Source: Bacteroidetes bacterium CG23_combo_of_CG06-09_8_20_14_all_32_9
Lineage (GTDB): Bacteria; Bacteroidota; Bacteroidia; Bacteroidales; GWA2-32-17
DNA: 6,218 bases
Direction: 5' to 3'
NCBI GenBank assembly: GCA_002771395.1
Contig: PCSS01000258.1
Location: 1,218-7,435, forward strand
Numbering within the stretch: position 1 is the stretch's first letter; each line of letters starts with the position of its first letter. Both the position numbers and the translations under genes were made by a program. Shown one piece after another: positions 6,129 through 6,218 of this stretch. Below the pieces are notes generated by a model. It saw only the letters and a program-made list of their open reading frames with translations, made no database searches and was not told the origin of the DNA.

Positions 6129-6218
6129 CCGTTTCGATATTTAATAATCGTTTTATAAAAAAGTAACCTTTAAAATAATTAAAATATACTGAAAGTAATT
6201 AGTGTTTGTCTGTAATAT

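Noticed and set aside
6181..6188. TATATTTT as a standard Bacteroidota -7 box for the sigma operon
   Set aside because: The last base of TAnnTTTG is wrong and no TTTG or TTG lies at a suitable distance upstream, so it was not listed as a promoter.

Overview
The window looks like chromosomal DNA from a Bacteroidota (Bacteroidetes) bacterium. It is AT-rich. Two divergent genes are preceded by sequences that match exactly the phylum's TAnnTTTG -7 promoter element. Most start codons lack a Shine-Dalgarno sequence. Three of the four proteins belong to types I associate with this phylum: a roughly 600-residue acyl-CoA dehydrogenase with a C-terminal extension, a LysM protein with a periplasmic-binding-protein-like domain, and a sigma factor paired with a membrane-anchored trypsin-like protease. 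The order or family cannot be fixed from these 6.2 kb.

Layout. Positions 85-1869 (minus) encode an FAD-dependent acyl-CoA dehydrogenase with its own promoter and a possible hairpin terminator at 46-73. Positions 1870-2299 are a divergent intergenic region holding both promoters, a 16-bp palindrome, a 14-bp direct repeat and degenerate 7-bp repeats. Positions 2300-4261 (plus) encode a secreted protein with three LysM domains and a C-terminal type-1 periplasmic-binding fold. Positions 4262-4483 form a short convergent spacer dense in secondary structure: a perfect 13-bp inverted repeat, an 8-bp hairpin and five copies of an 11-bp tandem repeat. Positions 6128 down to 4484 (minus) form a two-gene operon. 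Its first gene encodes an ECF-type sigma-70 factor. The second overlaps it by 14 nt and encodes a single-pass membrane protein with an anti-sigma-like cytoplasmic N-terminus and an HtrA/trypsin-like protease domain outside the membrane.

How the genes relate. The sigma/protease pair is the most interesting part. Overlapping genes, shared orientation and the domain order of the second protein suggest a compact envelope-signalling unit, in which a protease domain replaces the usual sensor domain of a transmembrane anti-sigma factor. This is inference from architecture; no target promoter can be shown here. The LysM protein acts in the cell envelope too but is convergent with the operon, so no co-regulation is implied. 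The acyl-CoA dehydrogenase belongs to fatty-acid or branched-chain acyl-CoA oxidation and has no visible functional tie to the others.
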